Below, piece after piece: positions 61,291 to 64,000 of a DNA stretch of 64,000 nt (position 1 is the first letter of the stretch; every line of letters starts with the position of its first letter). The notes under the pieces are model-generated. The model was not told the origin of the DNA and ran no database searches. It saw only the letters and a list, made by a program, of their open reading frames with translations. The position numbers were made by a program, and so were the translations under genes. Source of the DNA: Rhynochetos jubatus (taxonomy: Eukaryota > Chordata > Aves > Eurypygiformes > Rhynochetidae); assembly GCA_027574665.1 (NCBI GenBank), contig CM050652.1, positions 4,258,589 through 4,322,588 on the forward strand. The letters run 5' to 3'.

Positions 61291-64000
61291 TGGGCTCACA
61301 GTGTCACAAGGATGGCCAGTCAGGGATCAAAATCAGCAGGTTTGGTCATCTGGCACAACAAAATATCCCCTTAACTTCCTCATCTCCTCAGCAATAAACC
61401 TGCTAAAAAGCTTTAGCAGAAGGTTATGAAGTTAGAGCTATTTCCAACCGAGTGGCATCAGATCACAATTCATTTGATCTACACCTACAGTCAGTCTGAG
61501 TTTGTGACAGTTGCAAAGTGTTGATTGTGGAAGAACTACAAATGATTCAAGGGTATTAGGCAATAATTGACTATCAGCTGGGATTCAAGCTCAAAGAAAA
61601 ATCCCCATCTGCTGATTCCAAGAACACAGGAAAACAGGGAAAGAAACCATTTGAGAAGATTATTGGTCACATGTTCTCTGTGTAGCTAGTACTGTCCTCC
61701 ACGTTAGAGCAATTTGGTGAGGACCAGCTTCTTCCACAAAAGCTCTCCTCTTCCCCCTTCAGTATTCTGTGAACCTTTGAGGCTCCTATTGGCCAAAGGC
61801 AGAGATATGGAGTAATCTGGCAATACAAATATGCTTATTGACTCACCAGCCCATATTTGCTAAGTGTCCGGTTGGTTGCTGCAAAGCCAAACTTGCAATA
61901 GCTGAGCTCTTACTGTCTTTGCCATGAGTGGGCACATTTTGTCACGTCCGTGTGGCTGTGTACATACTAAGAAATTAAACAGCAAAAGACCTTCCTGGAC
62001 ACTGGATTGTAATGGTTTAGTTACTAGAATGATATAATTTTTTAATTTTTTAAGCCCTTGCTGACTGGCATTCTTCCAGACAACTTCCATCATCCAAAAC
62101 TTAGCATGGGTCAAAGAGCAATTCAAAAGTCAGTTTTGGTGGGACCTTTCTTGAGGGTGAAAGAGTTGAGCCTGATGGAGAAGAACAGATTTGTCTCATG
62201 GGCCCTCAGGACCACAGGAAAAGCCCTGACCATGGTGACTTTCCTTGTAGGCACTCTTATTTCTGACTCTCAATTTTGTTTTAAATAGGTGCAGAAGTTG
62301 AATAGAGCACAAAGAAAGAGATAAGGAGAGAAGAAACCAGAGAACAGGATTATATGTCTTATTTAGCTGGAAAAGGAGAAGGAAAATGAAGACTGAAATC
62401 CTCCCCTACTCAAATTATTTCCAATACAGTAGCTGGGGTGCTAATTTTATGGTCACATTTCATGAAGTCTGCTGAACATTTCTGCAAAACCATCCTGTTG
62501 AATCTGAGGAGTCCTTAAGACTGGGCTATGTCCTAACTTCAGCTCAGATGCCTGAACTTACTACGTTTTTTTCTCTTGTCTGTACAGGATGGCAGTATGT
62601 TAGACTTGTGTTTTAGGTGGCTGCAATCACTTACCAGTGATTTCACACTGGAACTATAGTAGTCATGTTGATAGGGCTAGATCAGAGCGTTTGACTTTAG
62701 GAGATAGGTAATTATCCAAGTGACGGAAGTTAGGCTCGGGATCAGGGTGCTGTCCTGAGCTGGAGTCATAGTCCCTGCAAGTCATCACAGGTTTAATTCA
62801 TTGCCTAGATGGGATTTTCCTATTTCTCTCTGCCTTGCATTGGAGCTGCTATGGGTTGTGTTAGGAGGAGGGAAATTGAAAATTCATCAAAGCTTTGTCT
62901 TGCAGGATTATTCTGATAGAGAAGAAAAATGGTTCTTGAAATAAACTGAAAGTAAAATGAAAAAAAGACTCCATTCCTTTTGTGAATCAGAGAACAACAG
63001 CCTCAAGGGAAAGGACATGATTTGTTTCCTCAGGAAGGCGTGACAGGAGTGCAGAGTAAAAGGTGACAAATTAAGGCAACAAATGCTCTTTATTTCTGCA
63101 TACATCCCTTGAAGCACCAGGATCTGCTGGACTTGTCCTGTCTCCTCACATCATTTTAAGCACCTATATTACCTTCTCATCAAAGGACCCTGAACATCCC
63201 AACATTATGTGCTAGTTCTAATGACACCAATGACCAAGAAGCTCCTTTTCCCCCAGATAGATGGTTTTGTCAAACCCTCTGGGATTGGAGAGGTGTGATC
63301 ACAACAGTGTTATACTGGAATTAGTCTAATTTGACTTCATAGGCAAAGATCATCCACCACTCCTGTCCTGGTTGCTACCTGTTGGCCCTTTCCTTCCTTT
63401 GTCAGGAAAGCACTTACACAGCAGTGTTTTGAGCAGAAGACAACAGTAGATGGGTATTGCTGGATTTGTCCTCTCCAATGCAAAAGGGTAAAGGAGGGAG
63501 CTATTTAGAGTCAGTACAGTAGCACCGAATATGGTTGAGATTAATCTTGAAGGCTTTCTCTGAAATTATACTGGAAATGGATTGATTATGAGCCAACTCT
63601 GTTTTGGAGAGCCTTCTTTCATACCACTGTTTGGTTTTGAACTTGTCTTCTTTTTGAATCTGACTCAACTATACACAAGGGTGATCTACTTGCAATGTAT
63701 TTTGTGTTTTTCTGTTTCAGAGAAAAAAATTCTGTGAGCTACATAAAAAACAAGGCTGGTGCCCTTGCCATGTGAATAAGTAGTTATAGTTACAAGGAAG
63801 AGGAGTTCTGGGAAGAGAGGACATTTCTTTGGCACACTAGAAAGTTCATAAGACGTTATCTGCAAGACCAGACTTCAGACCTGCAGGAACCTTCCCCTGT
63901 TTACAAGGTCAGACTGATACTGAGCAGAACTCTGCAATTTTAACTTGTTTAATAGTGCTTTTGGTTTCATTCTGTTCTCAGTCTGAGGAGAATAACTTCA
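61291..64000. other. Unique noncoding DNA, no gene seen
   Basis: Open frames reach at most 88 codons, with no domain. No CR1, LTR or RNA gene was recognised up to the window end. Confidence 0.5.

Overview
The window is vertebrate nuclear DNA, almost certainly from a bird. The strongest evidence is the set of CR1 non-LTR retrotransposon fragments. They keep the C-terminal ORF2 coding stretch and the short 3' UTR ending in the octamer-type tail (ATTCTATGATTCT) typical of avian CR1. Two avian-looking endogenous retrovirus LTR pieces support this. Base composition is moderate, there is no CpG island, and no bacterial-type gene organisation. The order or species cannot be fixed from sequence alone.

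I find no convincing protein-coding gene, tRNA, rRNA, CRISPR array or other RNA gene. Open frames are short (the longest is 180 codons), overlap in competing frames and carry no recognisable domain. As a rough estimate, 64 kb in six frames is expected to give about one frame of that length by chance. The window is best read as a gene desert or the interior of a large intron. The single weak exon-like candidate is at 27134-27247.

Layout. 1-136 is the edge of a minus-strand CR1. 137-18489 is mostly unique DNA with a CTCF-like site (4633-4649), an alternating purine-pyrimidine tract (2386-2418) and two conserved-looking noncoding blocks (10760-10992, 15640-16130). 18490-22005 is a transposon-rich interval: a plus-strand ERV LTR-type fragment, a conserved-looking block, a 345-bp solo LTR, and a plus-strand CR1. 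22006-42424 is mostly unique, with microsatellites, a 22-bp palindrome and a second CTCF-like site type. 42425-43815 holds the best regulatory candidates (a GATA cluster, then an AT-rich block with an octamer and homeodomain cores). 44472-44486 is a textbook G-quadruplex motif and 45155-45293 an old inverted-repeat (MITE-like) element. 47362-47825 is another CR1, and 51366-51382 repeats exactly the 17 bases of the first CTCF-like site. The rest holds CR1 tails (52709-52807, 59497-59562), a longer CR1 (60530-60966), an (AAAC)11 microsatellite and two more conserved-looking blocks.

There are no genes to combine into a pathway. If the window has a function it is probably cis-regulatory: several AT-rich, TAAT-core-rich blocks of the kind that flank developmental genes, bounded by possible CTCF sites. 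That is inference from motif content. Cross-species alignment and chromatin data would decide it.
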